Assembly (NCBI RefSeq): GCF_900128945.1
Contig: NZ_FQUD01000003.1
Coordinates: 496,001-560,000, forward strand
Origin: Chryseobacterium sp. OV279
Lineage (GTDB): Bacteria > Bacteroidota > Bacteroidia > Flavobacteriales > Weeksellaceae
Direction of reading: 5' to 3'
Length of the DNA: 64,000 bases
Below the pieces are notes generated by a model, which saw only the letters and a program-made list of their open reading frames with translations, searched no databases and had not been told where the DNA came from. The position numbers were made by a program, and so were the translations under genes. Shown here one piece after another: positions 26,433-34,904 of this stretch (its first letter is position 1; every line of letters starts with the position of its first letter).

Positions 26433-26717
26433 ATGAAAAATATTAAACAAATAGGACTGGTTATATTAAATATCAGCATTCCCCCTTTATTGTATCTCTT
26501 AATTATATTTTATATATTTTTTGCCCATGGATCAGGAAATGGAGCGGATATTTATGTAAAGACTTATGGTAAATATATAATGACAGGATATTTTTTAACT
26601 GGAATTGTGCATATCTTTCTGGTGTATAAATACCTTACAATACAAAAGCAGATAAAATTAATTTTGGCTACTATCTTATTGGCAATTTATGCATACATTG
26701 CTTTTACGAATTATTAG
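26433..26717 (+). CDS. Small three-helix membrane protein, candidate immunity protein
   Basis: A 94-aa protein with three hydrophobic segments (residues about 6-30, 48-68 and 74-92) and few charged residues between them. It has no recognised family. It lies 12 bp after the RHS toxin-like gene on the same strand and before a terminator, the usual place of an immunity gene in polymorphic toxin loci. A membrane immunity protein would fit an effector that attacks lipids or acts at the inner membrane. The very AT-rich sequence of the gene is also usual for immunity genes. The function is inference from position and topology only. Confidence 0.6.
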   Translation: MKNIKQIGLVILNISIPPLLYLLIIFYIFFAHGSGNGADIYVKTYGKYIMTGYFLTGIVHIFLVYKYLTIQKQIKLILATILLAIYAYIAFTNY

Positions 26718-26742
26718 CGTTAAGAATATAACGTTTTTTTAT

Positions 26743-26777
26743 AAAAAAGCAGCCTTGTAAGAGGCTGTTTTTTGTAT
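26743..26777 (+). terminator. Rho-independent terminator closing the RHS locus
   Basis: AAGCAGCCT (26747-26755 area) pairs with AGGCTGTTT across a short loop and is followed by a T run. It lies about 30 bp after the stop of the 94-aa gene. Confidence 0.75.
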
Positions 26778-26846
26778 TTTATCTCATGAAAATAATAAAT
26801 AATATTTCTTACTTCTTTTCTTCTAAAATTTGATTGAATATTTCCA

Positions 26847-27794
26847 TTACATTCTGATCACTACTTTTCCGACTGTACGTCCGGTTTCAACCTGCAGATG
26901 AGCCTGATGCATTTCTTCAAATTCAAATACATGGGAAACATAAGGTTTCAGTATTCCGCTTTTCAGAAGGGAAGCGATGTGTTTCATATCTTCACCATTA
27001 GAATAAACAGCCATAAAATAGCAGGCATGTATCTGTTTTTTCCGTGCTTTTAATTCATCCTCCTCAGTATGTCCGGATGGGAGCGTGACAATCGTTCCGA
27101 AAGGCTTCAATACCTGTATGGATTTTTGAAAGTTTTCTCCGCCAACGGATTCCAGAACGAAATCAATATCGCTGAGAACGTCCTCAAATGAAGTAGTCCG
27201 GTAGTCGATGTGCTCATCAGCGCCTAATTGAAGGACAAAATCCCGGTTTGCAGATGATGAGGTACCGATGACGTAAGCTCCAATGTGTTTAGCGATCTGC
27301 ACTGCAAAATGACCTACACCACCCGAAGCGCTATGGATCAGTATTTTATCTGTCGGTCTCAGCTTGCCATAACGGTCAAATGCCTGCCAGGCAGTCAGAG
27401 CAGCCAAAGTACTGGCAGCAGCCTCCACATGACTGATATTCCCGGGTTTTAAAGCAAGATGAGCAGCCGGAGCAGCTGCATATTCCGCATAACCCTGACC
27501 ATGTCCAACAAAATTGATCATTCCGAAAACTTCATCACCGATTTGAAATCCGGTAACTCTGTTTCCGGTTTCCACAACCTCTCCTGAAATGTCCCAGCCC
27601 AAGATCAGGGGATTATACTGTGCCAGTTCTTCTGCCAAGGGAGCCTGTCTGCTGCGAACCTTTACATCTACCGGATTGATACTGATTGCTTTCACTTTGA
27701 TGAGTACTTCGTCAGTTTTTATCTTAGGTTTTTTGATATCCTTATAAACGAGATGCTTAACCTCTCCAAACTTTTCCAATACAATTGCTTTCAT
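26847..27794 (-). CDS. NADP-dependent medium-chain oxidoreductase (quinone oxidoreductase-like)
   Basis: A 315-aa zinc-free MDR enzyme. The N-terminal GroES-like domain has VLIKVKAISINPVDVKVRS and LGWDISGEVVETG. The Rossmann domain has ILIHSASGGVGHFAVQIAK (NADPH loop), then IGTSSSANRDFVLQLGADEH. No structural-zinc Cys cluster is seen, as in the quinone oxidoreductase and enoyl reductase branch. It likely reduces quinones or enals with NADPH. It is divergent from the AraC-type gene (88-bp gap), a common regulator-target pair. Confidence 0.85.
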   Translation of the reverse strand: MKAIVLEKFGEVKHLVYKDIKKPKIKTDEVLIKVKAISINPVDVKVRSRQAPLAEELAQYNPLILGWDISGEVVETGNRVTGFQIGDEVFGMINFVGHGQGYAEYAAAPAAHLALKPGNISHVEAAASTLAALTAWQAFDRYGKLRPTDKILIHSASGGVGHFAVQIAKHIGAYVIGTSSSANRDFVLQLGADEHIDYRTTSFEDVLSDIDFVLESVGGENFQKSIQVLKPFGTIVTLPSGHTEEDELKARKKQIHACYFMAVYSNGEDMKHIASLLKSGILKPYVSHVFEFEEMHQAHLQVETGRTVGKVVIRM

Positions 27795-27882
27795 GCTGTT
27801 ATTTAATTATTGACCACAAAAATAGACCGGGAAAAGGCGTGAAAACAGGTACATGTAAAGCTTATTTGAGTATCTTTACAAC

Positions 27883-28728
27883 ATGGCAAGAGAAAATATG
27901 CATCAGTCGCTTGAAGTATTTTATGAAAAAGTGGACGATTGTCCTTTACGGGACAGGAAGTTTAATTTTTTTGAACTTGTATACGTCATTTCAGGAGTGG
28001 GGAATCACACAGTGAATGGAAACAGTTTTCCTTATGCTTCTGGTGATTTATTTCTGATCACACCCAATGACTGCCACGGATTTAATCTGGAAGGAACCTG
28101 CGAATTTATGGTCATCCGTTTCGGGGAAGGCTATGTCAGGGAATATCAGTGGAAAAGCATAGACCATATAGAATGTCTATTACATTATGCATCCCATCTG
28201 TCAGGATCTGTAGTGGTTCATCATGACGACAGACAGATGGTAGGTTTGTTGGTGCAGAATCTGCAACAGGCGACAACACATCAGGCCATGTACAGTGAAG
28301 ATCTTATCCGGCATCTTGTGAATGCCATTATCGTTATTGCAGCCAGAAATATGGCAGTCATCAAGTCACAGGAAATCTCCGCCAATACCGATGTCCGGAT
28401 ATTGCAGATACTGGACTATGTGCAGGAACATATATACCAGCCGGAATTTTTAAAAATTGCCACGATCGCGGAAAAATTCGGATTGTCTCCTACCTATTTG
28501 GGAAGCTATTTCCGTAAACAATGCGGTGAATCTATACAGCAATATATCTCTTCCTACCGCATAAGGCTTATTGAACATCGGCTACGCTTCAGTGATAAAA
28601 GAGTACATGAAATAGCCGATGAGTTTGGATTTGCTGATGAAAGCCATGTGAACAAGTTTTTTAAACGACACCATGGAGTCAGTTTGCGGGCTTACAGGAA
28701 CTCGTGCAGGAAAGAAGTAATCGCTTAA
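27883..28728 (+). CDS. AraC-family transcriptional regulator
   Basis: A 281-aa regulator. The N-terminal cupin-like sensor spans about residues 10-110 (FFELVYVISGVGNHTVNGN, YASGDLFLITPNDCHGF). The C-terminal double helix-turn-helix spans about residues 180-275 (EFLKIATIAEKFGLSPTYLG, then EIADEFGFADESHVNKFFKR). The start at ATG 27883 was chosen; ATG 27898 is an alternative 5 codons on. Its head-to-head position with the oxidoreductase gene suggests it controls that gene in response to a small ligand or oxidant. Confidence 0.87.
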   Translation: MARENMHQSLEVFYEKVDDCPLRDRKFNFFELVYVISGVGNHTVNGNSFPYASGDLFLITPNDCHGFNLEGTCEFMVIRFGEGYVREYQWKSIDHIECLLHYASHLSGSVVVHHDDRQMVGLLVQNLQQATTHQAMYSEDLIRHLVNAIIVIAARNMAVIKSQEISANTDVRILQILDYVQEHIYQPEFLKIATIAEKFGLSPTYLGSYFRKQCGESIQQYISSYRIRLIEHRLRFSDKRVHEIADEFGFADESHVNKFFKRHHGVSLRAYRNSCRKEVIA

Positions 28729-28954
28729 CGGATAAATGATAAGAAGTTCAACCGGCAGAAATTTAAAGATTTTCATACAACATTACCTGTGCTTCATATG
28801 GGAAATATATTAATTTAAAAATTGATTAAGTGTAAAAAAAATCAGCATCTGTTGCGATAAAAAAATTCAACTGTCATCAGCCTTTGCACATACTTTAACT
28901 TAAGTTTAACTCTAATTATATTTTCGGCGGCCACCGATATCCTCAGTAATACCG

Positions 28955-28962
28955 TACTTTTG
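28955..28962 (+). promoter_or_regulatory. -7 element (TACTTTTG) of mreB
   Basis: TACTTTTG matches TAnnTTTG and lies 21 nt before the mreB start codon at 28984. No clear -33 TTTG was found at the expected distance. Confidence 0.45.
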
Positions 28963-28983
28963 CGGTGAATAAAATAATGGAAT

Positions 28984-30009
28984 ATGGGATTGTTTGATAT
29001 GTTTACACGGGAGATTGCTATTGATCTTGGAACAGCTAATACCCTGATCATATACAACAATAAGATTGTCATAGACGAGCCCTCTATTGTTGCTATTGAT
29101 CGGACTACGGGAAAACCTATTGCGGTAGGGGCACAGGCGAAGCTTATGCAGGGAAAAACCCACGAAAATATTAAAACGGTACGTCCCTTAAAAGACGGAG
29201 TGATTGCAGATTTTCATGCATCTGAACATATGATTAAGGAATTTATTAAGCAGATTCCTGATATTGGAGGAAAGTTTATGCAGCCGGCCCTTAGAATTGT
29301 GATCTGTATTCCTTCGGGAATTACTGAAGTAGAGAAAAGAGCGGTGAAGGATTCAGCATTAAAAGTAAATGCAAAAGAAGTAAAACTGATCTATGAACCA
29401 ATGGCAGCCGCTATCGGAGCCGGTATTGATGTTGAAAATCCGGAAGGAAATATGATCGTTGATATAGGTGGAGGAACTACCGAAATTGCGGTCATCGCAC
29501 TGGGCGGAATTGTCTGCGACAGGTCGTTGAAGATCGCTGGAGATGTTTTCACCAATGATATTGCCTACTTTATCAGATCTCAGTATAATCTGGATATTGG
29601 AGAGAGAACGGCAGAAAGAATAAAAATTGAAATAGGTTCAGCACTGGAGGAGCTGGATTTTCCTCTTGAAGATATTCCGGTACAGGGTAGAGACCTGATT
29701 ACGGGTAAGCCAAAAGAAATTATGGTCAGCTATAAAGAAGTCTTTAAAGCCATTGATAAATCCATCATGAGAATTGAAGATGCTATTATGGAAACGCTTG
29801 CCATTACGCCGCCGGAACTGGCATCAGATATCTATAAAACAGGTATTTTCCTTGCAGGAGGAGGCGCATTGCTGAATGGTCTGGCAGACAGGATTCACCT
29901 GAAAACAGGATTGCCGGTTTGTGTAGCAGAAGATCCGTTGAGAGCTGTTGTACGTGGAACTGGGATTGCACTTAAGAACATCAATAAGTTCAGGTTTCTG
30001 ATCAAGTAA
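28984..30009 (+). CDS. mreB: Rod shape-determining protein, MreB family
   Basis: A 341-aa bacterial actin homologue that polymerises under the inner membrane and guides peptidoglycan synthesis. Nucleotide-binding motifs are clear: phosphate 1 (EIAIDLGTANTLI), phosphate 2 (MIVDIGGGTTEIAVIALGG) and the adenosine motif (GIFLAGGGALLNGL). The N-terminus MGLFDMFTREIAIDLG gives the usual short amphipathic lead. The length matches the family. It is not followed by mreC/mreD as in the usual mre operon; an exported protein of unknown function is next, so this may be a second MreB copy. Confidence 0.92.
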   Translation: MGLFDMFTREIAIDLGTANTLIIYNNKIVIDEPSIVAIDRTTGKPIAVGAQAKLMQGKTHENIKTVRPLKDGVIADFHASEHMIKEFIKQIPDIGGKFMQPALRIVICIPSGITEVEKRAVKDSALKVNAKEVKLIYEPMAAAIGAGIDVENPEGNMIVDIGGGTTEIAVIALGGIVCDRSLKIAGDVFTNDIAYFIRSQYNLDIGERTAERIKIEIGSALEELDFPLEDIPVQGRDLITGKPKEIMVSYKEVFKAIDKSIMRIEDAIMETLAITPPELASDIYKTGIFLAGGGALLNGLADRIHLKTGLPVCVAEDPLRAVVRGTGIALKNINKFRFLIK

Positions 30010-30049
30010 CTGAATCCGTCCGATGTCCTGATCATCATTAAAATTAATA

Positions 30050-31021
30050 ATGAAAAAACTAATACTATCAGGTTTACTTTTCCTGTCGGGCTTAAGTGTC
30101 GGTCAGGAGAAGCAGTCTGATGTGGTCATTAATAAAAATCAGGATAAAGAGGTAACCTGGAAGATGTTGGATATTTACAAGCAGGTAAAGACATCTGATG
30201 ATGATCCGCGATATGAAATTGAATTCAGCCAGGATGCCTGCGGCTATGAGATTTTGATCAATGATGTACCGGTGCATCGTTATCTGTTGTCCGGTTCTGT
30301 GAATGAGCAGCGCATTCCGATTAATGATCATATTCTGCTCAGTGGAAAACAGGAAATTACCATACGTTTATTCCCACCGATGCTTTTGGATGGAAGCTGG
30401 TCACCGGTTTTGGTAGATGCGTCCAATTTTAAAATTAAAGTAATTCATCGTCAAAATAATGGACCACTGGAAGACAATCAAGCGGTTTTTGAATTCAATA
30501 CGGCCAATCAACCGGGAACTGAAAAGTTTCAGGCCAGCGGACAAAAGGTTTTTGAATTTAAAGGTGTTTTTAATGCAAAGGTTCCTTATCAGCTGGAAGG
30601 CTGGCGTCATTCCAAAGATTTGAGCAAAGAAAATCAGGATCTGTTATTGAAAGAAGCAGTAGCCGCTTACAACAATTTTAGAAATATCCTGATCAAAAAA
30701 GATACGAAAGCTTATGCATCACTGATGTATGACAAAGAAGCAGAACTTGCCAAAGCTTTTTACTGGAATAAACCTTCAGATTCTGAGAATCGGTGGAACG
30801 AAATGAGCAGTATTATTCTCGAAAAAAGGGAGATTCTCCCATTGAAAGGTTTTAAAATGGTTCTTTATGCCGGAGGAAAAATAGTAGCCTTGCAGCCAAC
30901 GGATGAAATGTATAAAGACTATCTCTCTGCCATTCATGCCCAGACTCCGAATGAAGATATTCAGGTTTCTTTTCTGCTGCACAAAAAAGCGGGAAGCAAT
31001 GAACTGACTCCCATACGGTAA
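30050..31021 (+). CDS. Exported protein of unknown function
   Basis: A 323-aa protein with a Sec signal peptide (MKKLILSGLLFLSGLSVGQ). I do not recognise a family. The first 170 residues are beta-rich (ISxRLFPPM-like strands, KIKVIHRQNNG). The second part is helical (DLLLKEAVAAYNNFRNILIK) and looks like a periplasmic domain with a Trp-rich patch. It is 41 bp after mreB and may be cotranscribed. Its stop lies only 2 bp from the stop of the convergent methyltransferase gene, leaving no room for a terminator between them. Confidence 0.7.
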   Translation: MKKLILSGLLFLSGLSVGQEKQSDVVINKNQDKEVTWKMLDIYKQVKTSDDDPRYEIEFSQDACGYEILINDVPVHRYLLSGSVNEQRIPINDHILLSGKQEITIRLFPPMLLDGSWSPVLVDASNFKIKVIHRQNNGPLEDNQAVFEFNTANQPGTEKFQASGQKVFEFKGVFNAKVPYQLEGWRHSKDLSKENQDLLLKEAVAAYNNFRNILIKKDTKAYASLMYDKEAELAKAFYWNKPSDSENRWNEMSSIILEKREILPLKGFKMVLYAGGKIVALQPTDEMYKDYLSAIHAQTPNEDIQVSFLLHKKAGSNELTPIR

Positions 31022-31023
31022 GT

Positions 31024-31653
31024 TTAAATCAATTTTCCGGTTAATACAAGATCTGTAATCATAACATTATCTCTATCATAAGAAGTAAAGCGTTCTATAT
31101 GGATGATCTCAAAATTGTTCGCCTGAAAAGCTTCTGTTAAATAATCCTCCTGGTGATAGTTCACATACACCTGATCGCCGGTACTGGAGGTTTGAAATCT
31201 GGATTTTGAATAATCATCTTCCATAGTACTCAGATAAAATACACCTCCTTGTTTTAATAGTTGGGATACATGAGAGATCAGATCAACAGCTTCCTCACGA
31301 ACCAGATAGGGCAGACAAAAGCCACAAATGATTCCGTCAAACCGTCTGTCAATCTTCCTGATTTCCCGGCAGTCCATAAGTTGAAATAGTGCAGTAGGAT
31401 TATTAGCCTGAGCGAGATCTAACATTTTTGGCGACAGATCAATTCCCAATACTTTATAATCTGGTTTTCTGTCCAGTATATATTTCGTGATATTTCCCGG
31501 ACCGCAGGCTATATCCAGGATGTCAGCATTATCCGCTTCTATATGGTTACAGAAAAGATTGAAGGTTTCCGCAAACAAACTTACATCCATGAATTTATCC
31601 TGATAGATTTTTGCCGATTTGTCAAATGCTTCAGCAGCCTTTAGTATTTTCAT
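31024..31653 (-). CDS. Class I SAM-dependent methyltransferase
   Basis: A 209-aa methyltransferase with motif I (ADILDIACGPGNITKYI), the acidic strand end VLGIDLSPKMLDLA, motif II (LMDCREI) and motif IV (FDGIICGFCLPYL). It belongs to the ubiE/Methyltransf_25 type; the substrate is not predictable. The start ATG at 31653 opens MKILKAAEAFDKSAKIYQDK. It converges with the exported protein gene with a 2-bp gap. Confidence 0.85.
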   Translation of the reverse strand: MKILKAAEAFDKSAKIYQDKFMDVSLFAETFNLFCNHIEADNADILDIACGPGNITKYILDRKPDYKVLGIDLSPKMLDLAQANNPTALFQLMDCREIRKIDRRFDGIICGFCLPYLVREEAVDLISHVSQLLKQGGVFYLSTMEDDYSKSRFQTSSTGDQVYVNYHQEDYLTEAFQANNFEIIHIERFTSYDRDNVMITDLVLTGKLI

Positions 31654-31755
31654 GGTATTATTTTTTTAAATGACTAATAATCATTATCCAAATATAAAAA
31701 AAAGAGACGATGGATTTTGTGTTTAAATGATCGAAAAGCTCGTTTACTGATAAAA

Positions 31756-31784
31756 AATAGCTGCATCATGACAATGCAGCTATT
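31756..31784 (-). terminator. Terminator of the 227-aa exported protein gene
   Basis: AATAGCTGCAT (31756-31766) pairs perfectly with ATGCAGCTATT (31774-31784). The A run to its left gives a U run in the minus-strand transcript. Confidence 0.8.
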
Positions 31785-31808
31785 CTTATATTTGAAAAAG
31801 ATTTGTTT

Positions 31809-32492
31809 CTAGTTACTTCTTGAGCGCGATATAGATAAAAGATATACCAGATGCGCAAACATACTTCTCTTCACAGATTCTATTTTGACTTCACCGGTGG
31901 TTTGGTTAATTGTCGTTACAATATCTGCGTTACATTGTCCGGAAAAACTACCACTCCCTAAATAATTGGCAGAATTGGTCGTAGGATAAGAGACTCTTGG
32001 ATAATCCGGTGCGACTTGTTCAGCAGCGGTTGCCCCTCCCACATATCCTTTGTGGTCGATGAATCGGGAAGCCCATGTTCCCTGAAACTGTCCGTTACCG
32101 GTATTAATGGTTTGTCCTACCACAATCTGAGTGTCTACCGCTCTGGTAAAACCTGCGCATGAACTGTAATGATTGACTCTTACCGTACAGGAAGAAGCGT
32201 TGTCTGTAGGCTGGAAACATTGTCCTTCATAGATCGTCAGCCTTTGTTCGGCGGGTGATGTAGAAGTGTTCAGTAATGCTTTCGGAGAAAAAATTTCTTC
32301 AGGAGAGAGAAGGGTTAAAACTCCCTGTGCGTTGGCGGCCACTATTTTGTTCTCAGCATTGGACAGGCCTCTTACTCTAACCAGCCCGTCGACATCCAAA
32401 GTATGGGAAGGTGTGGTAGTATTAATCCCTACCTGAGATTTCAGACTGCTGAAAAAAACGACTGCAACAAAAAAGATAATTCTTGTTTTCAT
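31809..32492 (-). CDS. Exported protein with tail-fibre-like N-terminal motif
   Basis: A 227-aa protein with a signal peptide (MKTRIIFFVAVVFFSSLKSQ) followed by VGINTTTPSHTLDVDGLVRV. This phrase is common at the start of Bacteroidetes cell-surface proteins that resemble phage tail-fibre or trimeric adhesin stalks (GIGTxxPxxxLDVxGxxRV). The rest (CTVRVNHYSSCAGFTRAVD) contains paired Cys residues that could form disulfides. The function is unknown; a surface location is inferred. No T9SS domain is seen at the C-terminus, which ends SISRSRSN. Confidence 0.65.
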   Translation of the reverse strand: MKTRIIFFVAVVFFSSLKSQVGINTTTPSHTLDVDGLVRVRGLSNAENKIVAANAQGVLTLLSPEEIFSPKALLNTSTSPAEQRLTIYEGQCFQPTDNASSCTVRVNHYSSCAGFTRAVDTQIVVGQTINTGNGQFQGTWASRFIDHKGYVGGATAAEQVAPDYPRVSYPTTNSANYLGSGSFSGQCNADIVTTINQTTGEVKIESVKRSMFAHLVYLLSISRSRSN

Positions 32493-32920
32493 GTTATTTA
32501 TTAGGTTTTAATGAGTTCTTAGATTTTTCACTAAATTAAGAAATATTTATTATTGTGAAAACAAATTTCATTTAAATTATAAATATTAGAATAAAAATAA
32601 TTTATAATAAAAAAATAGAGTAAAATAAACATATTATTTTCAAATATTGCTAATCTCTGAATTGGCTCGTTTTTTTGAAAGGAGACTGTCTGTTTGCTTG
32701 TTTCCATTTGGGAAATAATTGTATTTTAGCCAAAATATAGGCTGAATTCATAAAAATATAAACAGCTGATTAAAATTCAGATAATCTGAATGAAAAAATT
32801 AGTAGATTTGCACGGAACAAGGCGAAAAAAATAATGAATATGTTTTCAATTCTCTATTATAGGAGGAGAATATAAACGAATAATAATAAATTTGATTAGG
32901 TTATAAAACTATTAGAAACT
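32493..32920. other. AT-rich regulatory region before the small lipoprotein gene
   Basis: A gene-free stretch of about 430 bp, with dense A/T tracts at 32560-32640. It holds a palindrome at 32775-32791 and a -7 box at 32803-32810 (listed separately), then a leader of about 110 nt. No coding frame is seen. Confidence 0.4.
32775..32810 (+). promoter_or_regulatory. Palindrome overlapping the -33 region, with -7 box TAGATTTG
   Basis: ATTCAGAT-A-ATCTGAAT (32775-32791) is a perfect 8-bp inverted repeat with a 1-nt centre. TAGATTTG at 32803-32810 matches the Bacteroidetes -7 element. The palindrome covers the place where the -33 box should be, so it looks like an operator for a dimeric regulator of the lipoprotein gene. 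Confidence 0.5.
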
Positions 32921-33289
32921 ATGAAGAAACTTTTTTTACTTCTTTTTACAGCTTTTTTATTTGTCGGATGCAGTTCTGATGACGATACTATTTATGATTA
33001 TATAGGAACTTGGGCAGGAAAGTATACAGGAAGCGATGACGGAACCTGGAACCTTGTGGTAGCCAGCGACGGAAAAGTAACCGGAACCATGCATTCTACA
33101 GTAAATGACGAAAATTATAATATTTCCGGACACTTAACTGAAACCGGCGATCTTACCGCTGTAATCGGGCTTCCTTCCGATGGAGAATTTAAAGGAACCC
33201 TTTCAAGAGAGAAAAAAGGAGAAGGAAACTGGTCAAACGCTGTTCCTACACCCGCAAGATACGGTACCTGGACAGGAGACAAAAAATAA
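32921..33289 (+). CDS. Small lipoprotein
   Basis: A 122-aa protein with a lipoprotein signal peptide (LFVGCSSDDD: lipobox VGC, Cys at about residue 17, followed by Ser-Ser-Asp residues as in surface-export lipoproteins of Bacteroidetes). The mature part is beta-rich with repeated GTW/GKYTG motifs (YIGTWAGKYTGSDDGTW, ending GTWTGDKK), resembling a small lipocalin-like or beta-barrel fold. Function unknown. A strong terminator follows 6 bp after the stop. Confidence 0.75.
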   Translation: MKKLFLLLFTAFLFVGCSSDDDTIYDYIGTWAGKYTGSDDGTWNLVVASDGKVTGTMHSTVNDENYNISGHLTETGDLTAVIGLPSDGEFKGTLSREKKGEGNWSNAVPTPARYGTWTGDKK

Positions 33290-33294
33290 AACAG

Positions 33295-33326
33295 AAAGCC
33301 TGCAGATTTATCTGCAGGCTTTTTTA
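33295..33326 (+). terminator. Rho-independent terminator after the small lipoprotein
   Basis: AAAGCCTGCAGA (33295-33306) pairs perfectly with TCTGCAGGCTTT (33311-33322), followed by a T run. Confidence 0.9.
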
Positions 33327-33500
33327 TTGGATAATTAAATTAAAACTTAGAGGATGGGAAGTTACGTGATACAAATTTAAGCTTCGGAAAATTTCAGGCA
33401 TTTAGAATTCCGGAGCTGTGCAGAGTGACTAGTAATACAAGTTTCCATAACCTTAACAATCTTAGTCTGATGTCTGATGTCTCATATCTGAAATCTAGAT

Positions 33501-34154
33501 CTACATCCCAACAAATCCCATCTGAGTAATTCCCTCTTTATTCCTTATCACCAAAAAGTAGAGTAGGAGCGTGGCTTCTGAAAAATGCTTTTTAAAGAGA
33601 ATTTCTTTACCTGCTTCCACCTGAAGTTTTTCTTCAATATATTCCGCAGTATAAGCATCAAAATCAGGCTGTATGGTTATCATGATCATTTCATCTCCTG
33701 AAAATTGATTTCCAAAATTTAGAATTCTATACTCTTTTTCCTCCGAAACATAAGCTTCCGGATGAATATTTTCTTTTTCTCCAAACCGGAATTCTTTCAG
33801 CAGTTTTAATCCTTCCGGGTTTATAAGGCCATTCTGTACCGTTCTTTTCCCCCGTTCTGAAACCGTATCAAGATCTTTGATCACGGTCATCAACTTGGCA
33901 AACTTCTGGTAGAGTACAGGATCACCGGCTTCTTTCGTATAGCTTTCAATGCAGCTTCGTAGTATTTTCCCGGTCTTGGAACAGTGTCCGAATTCAGAGC
34001 TATTCTGCCTTACTTTCTCATAGGAAGGACTTTTTTTGAACGCCGTTTTATTGAATCCGCTTTTTTTTCGCACCACATTTTTCCCGTTCAGGCTGTAAAA
34101 AACCAGATCGCCTACGCTTCCGTTGATCTTTATTAAACTTTCGTACGTCGCCAT
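33501..34154 (-). CDS. Hypothetical protein (Flavobacteria-type, GxVGDLVFYxLNGK motif)
   Basis: A 217-aa cytoplasmic protein without signal peptide. The N-terminus (INGSVGDLVFYSLNGKNVVR, then KKSGFNKTAFKKSP) is basic and recalls a motif (G-x-V-G-x-L-V-F-Y-x-x-N-G-K) seen in small proteins of Bacteroidetes, some near phage or conjugative elements. The C-terminal half is beta-rich (EMIMITIQPDFDAYTAEYIE). No function can be given. It stands alone, convergent with the lipoprotein gene. Confidence 0.6.
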   Translation of the reverse strand: MATYESLIKINGSVGDLVFYSLNGKNVVRKKSGFNKTAFKKSPSYEKVRQNSSEFGHCSKTGKILRSCIESYTKEAGDPVLYQKFAKLMTVIKDLDTVSERGKRTVQNGLINPEGLKLLKEFRFGEKENIHPEAYVSEEKEYRILNFGNQFSGDEMIMITIQPDFDAYTAEYIEEKLQVEAGKEILFKKHFSEATLLLYFLVIRNKEGITQMGFVGM

Positions 34155-34300
34155 ATCACAAAATTGAATTCAAATATACTAATAAATAAGCGAAATTATA
34201 ATTTTAACATATATTTATCATATAGTTGTAGTATACTTATTTTATAATTTAAATATAAAATGTATATTTGTGCATAATTAGTTACTTCATTTAAAATCAG

Positions 34301-34879
34301 ATGACTATGAAACCGGGATTATTTGAAAAAAACTTAAGAATAAAGCAGATTTCTGTTCTGCTCATTGCCTCGGCGATGATCGTTTCCTGCGGATCTTCCA
34401 AAAATGTATCCTCCAAAAAAAATACAGGAACCAAAAGCGTTACTAAAGCCGAAAATCTAAGAAAACTGGATTCCAGATTTGATGGAAAGATCTCCAGATC
34501 CGTCAGCGATATTCTGAAAGACGCTGAAAAATACATTGGAACACCATACAAATTTGGTGGAAATACCTCTTCAGGTTTCGACTGCTCCGGATTCACCGTA
34601 AAAGTGTTTGAGGAAAATGATTTCTCTTTGCCACGAAGATCTACAGACCAGGCTGATGCCGGACAAAAAATTGATATCAAAGAAGTAAAACCAGGTGATC
34701 TTCTGTTTTTTGCGACAGCCGGAGGAAGCAGAGTTTCTCATGTGGGAATCGTCCACGATATCGGTGCTGACGGAGAAGTGAAGTTCATCCATGCGTCTAC
34801 CTCAAAAGGAGTGATGATTTCTTCATTGAACGAAAAATACTGGAACAAAGCTTATCTTCACGCTCAGAGGGTTTTATAA
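34301..34879 (+). CDS. NlpC/P60 (C40) cell-wall peptidase, lipoprotein
   Basis: A 192-aa murein endopeptidase. A lipoprotein signal is present (LIASAMIVSCGSSKNV, Cys at about 30). The NlpC/P60 domain spans about residues 70-190: YIGTPYKFGGNTSSGFDCSG (nucleophile Cys in DCSG), the acidic segment VKPGDLLFFAT, SHVGIVHDIG (catalytic His) and FIHASTSKGV. It should cut D-Glu-diaminopimelate bonds in peptidoglycan stems. TATATTTG at 34263-34270 is a likely -7 box. ATG 34301 was kept as the start; ATG 34307 is an alternative. Confidence 0.88.
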   Translation: MTMKPGLFEKNLRIKQISVLLIASAMIVSCGSSKNVSSKKNTGTKSVTKAENLRKLDSRFDGKISRSVSDILKDAEKYIGTPYKFGGNTSSGFDCSGFTVKVFEENDFSLPRRSTDQADAGQKIDIKEVKPGDLLFFATAGGSRVSHVGIVHDIGADGEVKFIHASTSKGVMISSLNEKYWNKAYLHAQRVL

Positions 34880-34904
34880 AACATTATTTAAACTGATCAT
34901 TGAT

